Source: Trichopria drosophilae (Eukaryota > Arthropoda > Insecta > Hymenoptera > Diapriidae). Taken from it: a stretch of 64,000 nucleotides of DNA. Below are positions 38,664 through 50,317 of this stretch, piece by piece. The notes under the pieces were generated by a model that saw only the letters and a program-made list of their open reading frames with translations, did not search any database and was not told the DNA's origin. How positions within the stretch are numbered: the stretch's first letter is position 1; each line of letters starts with the position of its first letter. The position numbers and the translations under genes are program-made. The stretch lies in contig CM059587.1 in assembly GCA_030407085.1 (NCBI GenBank), positions 30,973,001 to 31,037,000 of the forward strand. Direction: 5' to 3'.

Positions 38664-40729
38664 TTAACCCATTAACGTCCACAGGACGCAATTTTGTCAT
38701 GCAAGTGAATAGTAGCCGTTTGAAACAATACGTAGGAATAATTGTATCTTTATTCGTTCCCTTACTATATTTTTATTGGTCTGAAACCCGTCTAAATCGA
38801 TTCTTCGAGGTTTAAACTCAAGTAAATACAATCAGTAAACTTGAAAAATTGTCTGTTGAAACAAAATGTCGAACGATATTACAATTTTTGTTAACCCATT
38901 AAGGCCTAAACGGACACATTTTGAGCATCAGTTTAAACGTCGATAATTTGCATATAAAAGCATTTGGAAAAATTTTACTCCCACTATTTTTGACGTAAAA
39001 TTATATGCTCTTTAAGAATCTTTCGATAAAATGAAAAGCAACAAAGTTATAGACGTTTGTTTGTAAAAAAAACATGGTTTTTAAACATTTCTTTTTCATT
39101 CTAACATCACTTTCACCTCGAAATTGGTTTAGAAAACACGTCTAAGGTGAAAACATCGCGTCCATGGACCCTTAGGATTAAAACGTACCGTGTTCTAATT
39201 TGAATTTCAAGATGGCAACTTCCAAAATGGCGCCTAGAAGCTCAAAAATCTTTGTAAAACTTAACAAATTTTTTTCTTGAAAACTATAGACTTTAGAGAA
39301 AATTTGCTAAGAACAAAAATGTCTTAGAATTGATTAAAGAACCTTCTCAAATTTTATCACAATGTATTGATACACTTTTTGGATTTTTGAAAATTAAAAA
39401 AATCGAAATTTTTAAAAATGTCATTTAAAAAATCTGAAAAAATTTGAGAAGCTTCTTTAACCAATTCTAAGACGTTTTTATTCCTAGCAGATTTTCTTTA
39501 AGGTCCATATTTTTCAAGGAAATAAACTTATGAGTCTTAAAATCTAGGAAAGTTTAGTAATTTATTTCCTTGAAAAGGAAAAAAGCGTTCTTAAAGTCGC
39601 TAATTACGAATCTGAAATCAATTTTTGAAAATATAACAATGGCCTTTTAAGTATGGCGAACAAAATTTGTTTAAAGTTAATGGGTTTCACTTGAAACTTC
39701 TCATATAGGAATTTTTTGAGTCGCTAATGACCACATTGGATCCATTGTTTTGAATATTTAAGAACTGATCCAGATCCGTCATCAGCAATCACAAAACCAA
39801 TTCAACAAAAACATTGAAATCCAGTTTCATAAAAATCCGATGAGCTTTGTGAGTTTGAACATATGGCTATGATATTAGAGATAAAAATACACTTTTATCA
39901 CCAAATTGTTGCCGTCGTTTTGAACCTTTACTTTCCGAAATGCGCCTATCTGATAGCAAATTTACTTTTGTGGCACGATATTTGGGACTTTTGAGGTACG
40001 CTGTTAAAAATTTCGTTATGAATTTTCTGAAACGTGTAACGGAAGCTTTTTACCATTTTTGTATCATAACTTGTTATAACAAAGATTACTAATTTTTAGT
40101 TATGGTAACAGAAAAATGTAAGGCGAATAAAAAAAATGTTATTGCTTCATTAAATCTATCCACATATTTCATATAGTTATCTACGTAAATTCTTAGTAAT
40201 TTAAGTTGAATTGTTGTTAATTACATAAATAAATTATATAGAACATATCAAATTTATTGAACCAACACTGATCTTATGCTATTCGGATAGAAAATACTTT
40301 AGGTATCGAAGTTACATTATGGAATACCGTCTGATCAAATCAAAATCTAACTTCTCTAACGTTTAACGTCACGTCTACACCTGGCGACGACAAACCAAAC
40401 TTTACCTTCACTTGACGATTCGTATTCATATTTCTGTTACAAGTTTCGTAATTTTCGGATACTGCTGTATAATTTGTCTGTCTGTTACATGTATTCGTAA
40501 AATTCTGTTACTCCATTAACATAAAAGTACACTAATGTATTATTTCAGTGTTTAAAAAATTTTCCTCTGCATCGTTGGAAAGAGCGGATCTTGCCTAATA
40601 AGAAATTTCTAGACACCAATTTTTTTCGTAGAGTTTAAATGCTAAAATATATTGTCAAACTTCTTGAAGGTATTTGTACATTTGGGCGTTAAATGACAAA
40701 ATTGAGTTCTGTGTACGTTATTGAGTTAA
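38664..40729. mobile_element. piggyBac-like non-autonomous element, TTAA flanks
   Basis: Left: TTAA at 38664-38667 followed by CCCATTAACGTCCACAGGAC and GCAATTTTGTCAT. Right: ATGACAAAATTGAGTTC then TGTGTACGTTATTGAG and TTAA at 40726-40729. The two termini are inverted copies. TTAA duplication with termini starting CC(C/Y) is the hallmark of the piggyBac superfamily. A second TTAACCCATTAAGGCC start at about 38893 and family B blocks inside suggest nested copies. No transposase frame exists in it. The right terminus has CTC where CCC is expected. Confidence 0.65.
39273..39519. repeat. Internal hairpin of the 38.66 kb element
   Basis: 'gtcttagaattgattaaaga' near 39321 pairs with 'tctttaaccaattctaagac' near 39452, and the pairing extends outward through 'agagaaaatttgctaag' and 'ctagcagattttcttta'. 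Related in design to the hairpin centred near 59.3 kb. Confidence 0.75.
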
Positions 40730-42690
40730 CTGCCAATATAATGTTGATCAATCACGATGCCAAATCAACGGTTTCTGCCAATCACAGCCATTTGTTTTTG
40801 TAAATGATATGGTAAGGGTCAAACACGACAAAACATCAAAAAAATTATTAAATATACGAACATTTACAAGAAATAAACAGTTTTTTCATCGTAAGAAAAT
40901 ATAAGATACACTACAAATAGGAAACGATGTTAAATACACACATTATGAGGAGCTTCATGTAAATATTCGATCGAATCGTTGTTTTTATCAAAAACAATAA
41001 AAGTTCACAAACGCATGACGTAAACACATTATCCCTCAAAGTACAAAATAGATCTTAAAGTCGAAAGTAATGTTTTTTAGGAATTTTTCGCAAGAAAAAA
41101 CTCTCAAAAATATAAATAATAATTTCAGATCAGAATCATAAATATTTCGAATATTATAGCCAAAAGAGAGAGGAGAGCATCCTATATTCTGTATTTTTAG
41201 CGCATGTGTTTTAAACACGTTTTTTTCCAAACCACTTTTTCATAGTCTCGAGGAAACACTGATTAAAAACAAATCAACCGTTTGGCTTCAAATTTTTATC
41301 CGTTATTATAGACATAGTTAAATATATCCTTAATTTTTAAAACATATAAAATCAATTCGTTATTAAATAATTTTTCAGGACAAATTTTGAGTACTTTTTT
41401 TTACAATTATGCATATTTTATTTTAGGGACATAGAATAAACACAATCATATTTTTTTAATTTTATATTCGAGATGACCACAGAAAGTTGAATACTTCGTC
41501 GCTAACACACACCTTTTTTGAGCACTCCACTTCAACATTAAAAATTATTAATAATTATTGTGAAATAAACGATGATGAAGTTTATTTACGCTTCCAGATA
41601 ACTATAAAACATTCAACAAGTTTCATTTTACATTTACGATTCATTTCATATTCTTATTTTTAAAAAATCATGAAAAAACTGCTCAATTTCCGAAATTTCA
41701 GTCTTCATTTTGTATTCGTACCTTGTAATATATTAAACGAAAATAATCACGCAAATTTGCTGCATCTCATTTCAAAATTGAATAAAAAATGTTTAATTAA
41801 ACGCATTGAACGTAGTATGAATTAATTTAGATGCTATTTTGAAAATTTTACAGATTAAAATTAGATTAGATTACGTTTTTAAACTACTAATTATAATCTA
41901 TCAATTATTTTAAAGTATATTTGAGGGTAGGTCGAATATAAATCAGAGGTTTTTTATTACAATTGTGTTTAATTTTACAATGTTTAATTTTATGATTATT
42001 TAAAATATTTCAAATTATTTTTCAGACCATACGGAAGCCGAAATTTGAGCACCAATTTCTACGGTCATAGTCATATTGATTCACGAGGACAAAATACGTG
42101 GAAACGCGTGTCCCTTTCTTTAAGAACTTGTTCATATTTTACTAACTTCTCATGTGGCTACAATCTTTACGTCTATTACAGTTACTCCTAATTTACAGCA
42201 AATATCTAATTTTCATTTGCACTGATTTAAAATACTCTTCATGCACAGTCGACGAATGTATAATCGAGTAAAAGTGTCTTATTTTAGAAAACCCTGTGAT
42301 ATATTTTTCAGCCACTTTCTTCCATCGCTTTAAAAAGACACATATTTTCATCGTGGCCCACTTACAAGACTTCATGTCTTCTATTAAGGGTTTAACTAAT
42401 CAAAAAGATTAAATAAAGGCTAAAAACAGTACACTAGAAGATATATAAAGAAAAATGAGTGATATGACACTTGTTTTGTTTTCTGGCCTATTTTTCGAAG
42501 GTTCGAATTTGATAAAAGCAATAAATGAAATATGATGTACATTCGCAAATATTTAGAGTACATTTCCAAGCAATCGAATTTCGATAGAGTTGTATAGAAT
42601 TGGATTCAATTATTAAATTCTGCATCCATACTTTGGTCAACGGTGAATCCATTTTAATACGTAAATACAATTCTATTCGTTCATACGAAA
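40730..42690. other. AT-rich stretch
   Basis: No gene or clear repeat. The ~60-codon minus frames (41230, 42375, 42670) show no domain. Confidence 0.4.
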
Positions 42691-42694
42691 AATA

Positions 42695-43150
42695 TTCAAC
42701 ATTACGGATTCAAAACTATCCAAGTGTATTCATTTCAATCCAAAAAAGTTGTATTTCAAAAACAAAACTTTGAATACATCCGTATTCAACATTACGGATT
42801 CAAAAGTAGCCAAGTGTATTCATTTCAATCCAAAAAAAAGTTTCCTTCTTAAAAACGAAATATTGAATGCCTCCGTATTCAACATTACGGATTCAGAACT
42901 ATCTAAGCGTATTCATTTCAATGCAAAAAAAAGTTTTCTATCAAAAACGAAACTTTGAATACATCTATATTCAACATTACGGATTCAAAACTACCTAAGC
43001 GTATTCATTTCAATGCAAGAAAAGTTTTCTTTCAAAAACGAAACTTTGTATACATCCGTATTCAATATTACGGACTCAAAACTATCCACGTGTATTCATT
43101 TCAATGGATTACTTTTTCTGAAATTCAATACGGCAAATTACGCATCCGAT
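42695..43150. repeat. Tandem repeat, period ~90-93 bp, five copies
   Basis: 'ttcaacattacggattcaaa' begins at 42695, 42785, 42878, 42970 and, changed, at 43061. Each copy continues with 'tgtattcatttcaat' and a 'ttcaaaaacgaaactttgaa' block. Copy lengths of 90, 93, 92 and 91 shift the frame, yet frames of 60-70 codons run through pairs of copies (repeated FNITDSK...HFN words). Those frames are consequences of the repeat, and nothing supports a real protein. Confidence 0.85.
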
Positions 43151-45084
43151 TGTATTCGTAAAATTAAATACAGATGGATTCCTTTCTTCGGAATTCAATC
43201 CATTTGAATACATATTTACGGAATCAAAGTATGAATTCCAAACGAATTGAAATTTTCAATCCAATCCTATCCAATCTCGATTGGTGGGTCAACAATGATG
43301 ATTTTAAAAACATACAAAGTAATCAAACTTAGCCTACCAATAAATGAACTTACCTTCAAGTTAAATTAGATTATCATTATTTCAGTTTAGTTTTTTAATT
43401 TTTAAAAACTTGTATACATAGCAAGCATAGATAGCACTACTGCAACATAATCGAGAGGATGAGATTTTACGTAATATTTGCAACATGTACTAAATGGAGA
43501 GAACATCTTTCACGCTGATGTTAAATTTGCGAAAAAAACCTTTATTTAATGAAAATTGGTTTCCGTGCAAATGAAATGGTCCCCTCCCACAAATCGTATC
43601 TCGTTTACGACAAAAAATGAAACATTTCAAATTAACAACTCAACGCAGTTTTCAAAATTGAAATATATCAAATCCTGATGATTTTTTCGTTTCATTGTCA
43701 AATATTTTGTCATTGTTTAAGAATTGTAAGGGACATGTTAATTTATGTTCATTATGTTTTCATTTTTAATTACATAAGATTACAGTGTTCTAATAATGCT
43801 ATGTCTGACGTAAAATGAACTGAATTTTCAGAATTTTTCATTACATTTCTCAAAAATCAGTGTGCGTTATTCTAAAAGACGTTTCCTAGACAAATACAAA
43901 AAATATAAATTGTGTATGAAAAAAGGCGATTTTGGGTCAAGTAGGGACCAAAATATATTGGTCCCAACATTTTGGTCCGTCATTCAATCTCGACAAACAA
44001 AGCAATTTTTATCCTCTTGCATTTTTTCTAAAAAGTTGCTATATTGAATTATCACTAAAAGTCAACTTCATAGACTGAAAGCAAAAGTATGCCTGAAGCA
44101 AGTTTATAATATGATATTTTGTGATAAAGATTTTGTAAAATGGTAAAAACAAAAACTGTTGAAATTAGGCCTTTTCTCAACATCACGAATTAAACATCTA
44201 GAAATGTTTTTCTTTGTATTTCTATCATGACAAATATTTGAAAAATACGAAATTACCAAGATCTTCGACATGCGCAGTTAAGTGCTTAAATACTTTTTAG
44301 GGTCTCTTAATACTATTGTAATATTTCTAAAAAACGTAAATAGAATCATTCTTAAATATTAAGGCCAAGAACGCAAACAATTTTTGAATAAAAATTATTT
44401 TTCGCGAATTCCGCTAATTAAGAGGTATTTGAGTACGGGATAGTCCCTATTACTTGTCGCATTTAATAATGTTCTCCGATAAAATCTGAGCTTCCCAAGT
44501 CCTACGTAAGTTTTGGCCGACACGTTGAAGATCTGCCAAAGTAATGTAGCGTTGCACTCCATGCCGAGATTAGATTTGACAAGTGCCTTCATATTTGAAA
44601 TAACCCACCTTTGCATAATATCTTATTCCATCCAACCACATAGATTAAAGGCGATTAAAATATATTATCTTAAAGATAGCCTATTCCATTAATTATTAAA
44701 AAATTGTAAAACTTATAGTCAGCAGTGAATAATAAGTATTAATTAAATGAATTTTGAAAATTTCAGACTTTTTTCAGGAAAAAGGGACGTTTTGCCCTCC
44801 AACAGTATCATGAAAAGTTATATTTTATTTCATAAACACGTTATAAAAAATATTTTTTTATGAATGGCTTTTACGGTATCGACAGTCCTTAAAATAAGTT
44901 TGAAATAAAAAAAAATTACTATGCAGGAATTAGAAGCATTCAAAAATTTGAAGTTGGGATACGTCGGGAATTTAAATTAGAAACTAAATATTGGAAAAAT
45001 TAATCTATAAATCGTTTTTTTTTCTGCGGGTACAGTATACTTACACAAGAAGGGGAACGCCGCTTCTCCCACTCCCCTCAGTCG
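43151..45084. other. AT-rich stretch
   Basis: No gene recognised. A degenerate continuation of the 'gaattcaatcca' repeat words reaches about 43290. Confidence 0.4.
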
Positions 45085-45350
45085 GATTATGTTCATGAGG
45101 CGTAAAGTGCGTCTTTACGCCTCTTTTTGCGGGCGTAAAGTTGACTTTTACGCCTACTAGGCGTAAAGTGAACCCTAGGGCGTAAAGTTACCCCCGTCGG
45201 CGATTGGAACGATTCTCGGGTCGGCCTCGCCGGCCGGCCCTCGAGCCGTTGATCGCCGACGGTTGTAACTTTTCTTGCCCTACGTTTCACTTAACGTCCA
45301 ATAGACGTGAAAGTCAGTTTTACTCCTGCAAATCGATGCGCAAAGAGGTA
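45085..45350. repeat. GCGTAAA foldback with GC-rich loop
   Basis: The left arm carries 'gaggcgtaaagtgcgtcttt', 'gggcgtaaagtt', 'aggcgtaaagtgaa' and 'cccccgtcggcgat'. The right arm carries the inverse, 'atcgccgacggttgtaactt', 'tgccctacgtttcactt' and 'atgcgcaaagagg'. The loop is strongly GC-rich (GCCGGCCGGCCC). The 65-codon minus frame (45290-45093) is a reading of the arms. Confidence 0.75.
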
Positions 45351-45389
45351 TGTCTTTCCGCCTACGTATGAGAAAAATAATGTTCGCAC

Positions 45390-45530
45390 GTGGGGCGTAA
45401 GACTTTACGCCCACCGTACGAAAATAGTTATTTAAATAACTATTTCGTCACAGTAGGCGTAAAGTACGCTTTTACGCGCACTTTTGCGGGCGTAAAGTTC
45501 GACTTTACACCCACTAGGCGTAAAGTGAAA
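45390..45530. repeat. Second GCGTAAA repeat copy
   Basis: Contains 'ggggcgtaagactttacgcc', the perfect 20-base palindrome ATAGTTATTTAAATAACTAT, and three more gcgtaaagt words separated by their inverse. It lies about 40 bp from the foldback at 45085-45350 and shares its words, which suggests a local duplication. Confidence 0.7.
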
Positions 45531-45559
45531 AATCCGGGAAAATGTGCCTTTGTTATGAA

Positions 45560-46800
45560 TAAACAAATATACCCCTCTCACTTGGACAACCAAGACTCTC
45601 CCCATTACTGTAAACAATAACTCATATGTGTATATGAGAATCAATAGGAAATCCGGATGAAATTCCCGTAAAACAAAAAAAAACAATGCAAGCAAATAAC
45701 AGTGAAAATGTCAACAATGCAACCGTTAATAATAACGACACATCGAAAACATTTACGTTCAATCTTCATTTCAATAATTGAATTAATTAATTATCAATAT
45801 AAAAAAATACAATGTATTTGTAATACAATAAGAAATTATTTATTATGTAATCTAGTTCAAATTTAGTATCATAAATTAAATTATATTCTAGTTTAAATAT
45901 TTTTTTATATTTTAATCTAAAATTTTATTGTCAATAAACATAATAATAACGATTAAAATTCAATTAAAATCACGAGTCGAAATTTACTTATTACAACTTA
46001 CAAAATCGCAAGTTTATTTACACGCTACAGCATCAATTAAAATCAAGAATCACATTTATGTACAATTTAATGTAAATATATATTTCTATTAATGAACAAC
46101 ATAATTAATAAATATTTTTCTACTACTATATTCTAAAACAAAGTACACTTTTAAGAATGTATATTCAAGGCGCTTCGCCCGGTATAATTTCGTCTCGCTA
46201 TATTTACGTCCCAGCCGATAGTTTTTAATTTACTTACATTTTTCGAAGGAAGGAAGCAAGGACCTTTTTTAAAATTCATAAAATATTCATAAAATCCATT
46301 TAATATGTACCCTTTATGACAGCATAGTTGAAGTTTTGGCTCTGGATCGGTTTACAATAAAAACATCGACCTGAAAAATTGTAAATAAATAGAAGTCCTC
46401 CGTATAAACTGCATAACACAGGGAACTTAGTTTATTCAAATTCAACCTCGACTATTTGGCTCAATTTTGGTCGAAATGAAACATTTGTGTTGCGTACATC
46501 GATCAACTTGTATAGATGAAAACAATTCAAATGATACAATTAGAATTATGTGTGAAGAGCGCGAAATGTCATTGAACAAAAAGGTGCCACATATGGAGTG
46601 GGGAAATTTTAGTTCAAACAAAAAGTTTATTTATTGCTGTAAATATGGTACGAAGTGAAATTAATTAGTGGAAATGATACAAGTCGATGAAAATATTAAA
46701 AGCTATGGCTACAATATATAATAAATATCCCCAGACAGGATACAATCTTACATACAACGAAGATTTTCCTTCGTTTACAAAGTTTCCGTTGATGATGCAA
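45560..46800. other. AT-rich stretch
   Basis: No recognised gene. The zone at 46440-46660 has a 63-codon frame without a known domain. Confidence 0.4.
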
Positions 46801-46802
46801 AA

Positions 46803-47698
46803 AAAATGTCTACAATCTTTTATGTAGTGAATTTCATGATCTACATATTTTGTCGGAAAAACTTTTTCATCAGATTTATACTTCTAAAAATAAATGCAAA
46901 GAATTGCAGAAATATCCCATTTTTATGTGTTTTGACCTTGAATGTGATTTTTGCGCCAATTTTTACTACGATCTTCGTGTTCAGCGCACCAAATTGCATC
47001 GGTAAACGGAGTTTCAAAGAGATTGAAGAAATGGATCTATCACAAATACAATCAGATATCTCATCAAAAGTACAAAAATGCTTCTTCTTACACAAATTTC
47101 AATACGTTTCGATAGCTCTTTTTTCATTTTGTTTCTTAAACCTTAAGGAAGAAATAAACCTATTGAAAAAATCCACATGGCATTCCACGTGGATTTTTGT
47201 GGAATTATGTGGATTTACCCCGTAAAATTCCACGTTGATTCTATGTGGAATTCTACATGAAAAATCCACGTATAAAATCCCTGTGGAATACCACATAGAA
47301 TCTACGTGGAAAATCCACATAACTCCATGCGGATTTTTCCAATAGGTTTATTTCTTTCTGACGGTTTGAGAAACAAAATAACAAAAGAGCTATCGAAAAA
47401 TATGGAAATTTGTGGAAGAAGCATTTTTGTACTTTTGATGAGATTTCTGATTGTATTTGCGATAGATCCTCTTCTTCAATCTCTTTGAAAGTCTGTTTAC
47501 CGATGGAATTTGGTGCGCTGAACACGAATATCGTAGTAAAAATTGGAGCCAAAATCACATTCAAGGTCAAAACACATAAAAATGGGATATTTCTGCAATT
47601 CTTTGCATTTATTTTTAGAAATATAAATCTGATGAAAAAGTGTTTCGCACAAAATATGTAGATCGTGAAATTCTCTACAAAATGATTCTAGACATTTC
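46803..47698. repeat. Foldback, ~370 bp arms with a palindrome-array loop
   Basis: The left arm (46803-47178) and right arm (47331-47698) are close reverse complements. 'gcagaaatatcccattttta' near 46906 pairs with 'taaaaatgggatatttctgc' near 47578, and 'ttggtgcgctgaacacgaat' near 47510 pairs with the 46975 region. The 139-codon frame at 46806-47225 and the 105-codon minus frame at 47570-47253 are mirror readings of the two arms and resemble each other for that reason. The loop is part of the TCCAC array. Confidence 0.85.
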
Positions 47699-48355
47699 CA
47701 TGTGGATTTTTGTGGAATTATGTGGATTTTCCACGTTGATTCTATGTGGATTTTCCATGTGGAATTCCACAGGGATTTTCTACGTGGATTTCTCATGTAG
47801 AATAACGTGAAAAAAATAAGTTCGTTTTTCAGCATTTTTGTCGCTGTAATTGTTCACAAAATTAAAATTTCGCAAAATCCATACCCTTCCCTATTAAAGA
47901 AAATCCACCTGGATTCTATGTGGATTTTCCATGTGGAATTCCACAGGGACTTTCTACAAATTTCAATATTTTTCGATAGTTTTTTTTTTATTTTATTTCA
48001 CAAACCTTCAGGAAGAAATAACCCTATTGAAAAAATCCACATGGAATTCTACGTGGATTTTTGAGGATTTTCTACGTTGATTCTATGTGGATTTTCCACG
48101 TGGCATTCCACAGGGATATTCTACGCGGATTTCTCATGTAGAATTCCACATGGAAAATCCACATAGAATCAAGGTGGAAAATCCACGTGGAATTCCATGT
48201 GGATTTTTTCAATAGGGTTATTTCTTCCTGAAGGTTTGAGAAACAAAATGAAAAAAGAGTTATCGAAAAATATTGAAATTTGTAGAAAGTCCCTGTGGAA
48301 TTCCGCATGGAAAATCCATAAAAATCCACATAGAATACACGTGGATTTTTTCAAT
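47171..48355. repeat. Array of palindromic TCCACRTGGA units
   Basis: Blocks at 47171-47335, 47695-47800, 47905-47960 and 48030-48350 consist of units such as TCCACATGGAATTCCACGTG and GATTCTATGTGGATTTTCCA in both senses. Each short unit is itself near-palindromic, and blocks are separated by arm-like sequence ('aagaaataaaccctattgaa' type). All long frames across it repeat MWIFHV or ESTWKIH words and are artefacts. Confidence 0.85.
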
Positions 48356-48445
48356 AGGGCAGGGTATTGATTATGCGAAATTTGAATTTTGCGAAAAATT
48401 ACAGCGACAAAAATGCTGAAAAACGAACTTTTTTTTCACGTTATT
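47801..48445. repeat. Second foldback around the palindrome array
   Basis: 'aataacgtgaaaaaaataag' at 47801 pairs with 'cttttttttcacgttatt' ending at 48445. Inward, 'tttttgtcgctgtaat' pairs with 'attacagcgacaaaaa', and 'accctattgaaaaaatcc' near 48021 pairs with 'ttttttcaatagggttat' near 48204. It shares its internal units with the neighbouring foldback. Confidence 0.8.
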
Positions 48446-49200
48446 TCTCATCCAAAATAGTGTCAGAAAAAAACATTACGAATGTTTTAAATTATGATTT
48501 AACATAGCTGAAAATCCGGGTATAGTCCCCTTAATAGAGCTGAAACCTGTTAAATTCTTCGGCAATAATGTTAACATAAGCAAAAACGATTTCTAGTGAT
48601 GAGCGTGTCAACTAGTGACGTAGTGTTTCGACTAAAATTCGACGATATTTTGAAAATTGCAACAATTAAATAACTTAACCAAATACAATGTGTCATCTAA
48701 AGGTGTGAACGAAACACTAATAGAATATACTTACCTTTTTCTGTTAATGTAATTTGTAAACCGTTAATCTTACATAAATGAATAATTACATTCCTTAAAC
48801 TATTTTTTATACATTGCATCCAGAATTAAATCATCCTGTTAAGCCACTCTGGCGTCGAAAATTCAACTAAAATAATTAGGCACACCTACAATACACTATA
48901 ACATTTTCCATCATTGTCTACTGTATGTGTACCCAATTAGTTTAGTTCCATTTCGCTACCAGAGGTACTTAACATGCGATAAAAAAAGATTGCACTTAAA
49001 CAGATTGGATTTTTTAATAAGTGACTTAACACATAAGACTTTTTCTCAGTTTCGATAAATTACAGCTATTTGTGAAGTCAGGAATGGGAAATGAGTTATA
49101 AACGATAACGTTTTGAAGACGTTTTCTTTTATTTATTACAATAAATTTTGATGTTTGTAGCAAACGCTTAATCTACTGTTTATATTAAAGCAAATGATTC
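48446..49200. other. AT-rich spacer
   Basis: No recognised gene or repeat. Confidence 0.4.
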
Positions 49201-49207
49201 AACGTCT

Positions 49208-49396
49208 TTGTTTAGTCTTCAGCTCTCTAAATCATCTGGATCGCTACCAATCGTGACGTCCACCGCTTACGAAAATTTACAAGAACTACGATTATTCAGA
49301 GCTTTTTGCTCATTGGAAAATGACACGTTTACGTACGGCGACGATCTTCGCGATACGTACACAATAGCACCCTTGGATTTATTTAGTAACAATTAG
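49208..49396 (+). CDS. Unassigned coding-like frame, possible terminal exon
   Basis: A 62-codon plus-strand frame that is richer in GC and more protein-like than its surroundings. It ends in a TAG and is preceded by an acceptor-like TTTAGTCTTCAG. Residues include SGSLPIVTSTAYENLQELRL. No family was recognised. If real it would be the last exon of a gene convergent with the tudor gene. Chance, or a conserved part of that gene's 3' UTR on the other strand, is also possible. Confidence 0.22.
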   Translation: MFSLQLSKSSGSLPIVTSTAYENLQELRLFRAFCSLENDTFTYGDDLRDTYTIAPLDLFSNN

Positions 49397-50057
49397 CTGC
49401 TAATCATGGCATTAAAGTTTACTTACGCTTAAACTCTTCGCATTAGTTGCGTGAAAAAAAAAAATATATCTATATATATGTCGTGTGAACTTTCGAAGAT
49501 AGTTTTTCTTCTTTTTACTACGGAATACTGAATATCCTACACAATATTCAACAAGAAAATAAGAGAAATAATAAAAGTATAATCTCGCGTCTGTTTAGGC
49601 AGGCCAGGGTTTTTTATACGATTATATGCGCTGTACCTGCCGTTGATAAAATACTGTAAGTATTTGTATACAAAAATAACGGATCTCGACTTCGGAACCT
49701 GCCGCAGGTTTAGTCGGATATGGAATTTTCTCGACGTTGGATCGATTTCCACAGCCACTTTTATGCACTCCAGTCCAATACTTTTTTTTTCGATTAGTCC
49801 CAGGCAGTAATCTTACTGCCAATCTCTCGGAGAATTAGGCGACATGGAAAAAGACAAAAAGGTTTTCTTTCTTCCAATCATCAAAACATACAAATATATA
49901 AATATACATATTGTTTTAGAGCAGGACGAAGAGGTTTTGTCGGCGAAAACGATCGATTAAAAGAGAAATAAATCCGTAAATCTCTTTTTCTCTTCTTTGG
50001 TACTATTTTTTAACCTGATTATACTTTTTTGTCTTTTTCTTGTTGCGTTCCTACAAT
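49397..50057 (-). other. Probable 3' UTR and downstream region of the tudor gene
   Basis: Lies directly downstream of the tudor stop on the minus strand. An AATAAA hexamer on that strand sits at 49383-49378, a possible polyadenylation signal. The short minus frames (49758, 49822) carry no recognised domain. Confidence 0.35.
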
Positions 50058-50317
50058 TTATAATTGGCGATTATTGTTTGTCTCGTCCCCGGAACTGTTT
50101 GTGTAGTATGCTCGACCTTCGTTCACTAAAATTTGAGCAATGTCGACATCTTTTTCTGTCGAGGTATCGATCAAATTGACGCCGAGGATTGTATCGCCCG
50201 GTGACATTTTGTCCAAAGAATTCTCGACTATCAGGGAGACGAAGTTACGATCGACGACGAGTTCGTGGAAACGAACGCAATCCTGGACCGACCAATCTCC
50301 GTTAACCGGACTAATTC
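50058..50317 (-). CDS. TDRD7: TDRD7-like last exon with stop
   Basis: Enters after AACATTTCAG, with two bases completing Gly. It encodes ISPVNGDWSVQDCVRFHEL, FVSLIVENS, GVNLIDTSTEKDVDIAQIL and NEGRAYY, the second half of an extended tudor (staphylococcal-nuclease-like) fold, then a short polar tail (TNNNRQL) and TAA. The intron before it is only 88 bp, so the frame reads through to 50453 if the intron is ignored. That longer reading is not the gene model. Confidence 0.9.

Noticed and set aside
46806..47225. 139-codon plus-strand frame
   Set aside because: It is the left arm of a foldback. The mirror arm gives an almost identical frame on the other strand (47570-47253), and the tail runs into the TCCAC array.
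47171..48355. CRISPR-like array
   Set aside because: Units are palindromic, irregularly spaced and in both orientations, without unique spacers of constant length. The context is a eukaryotic genome.
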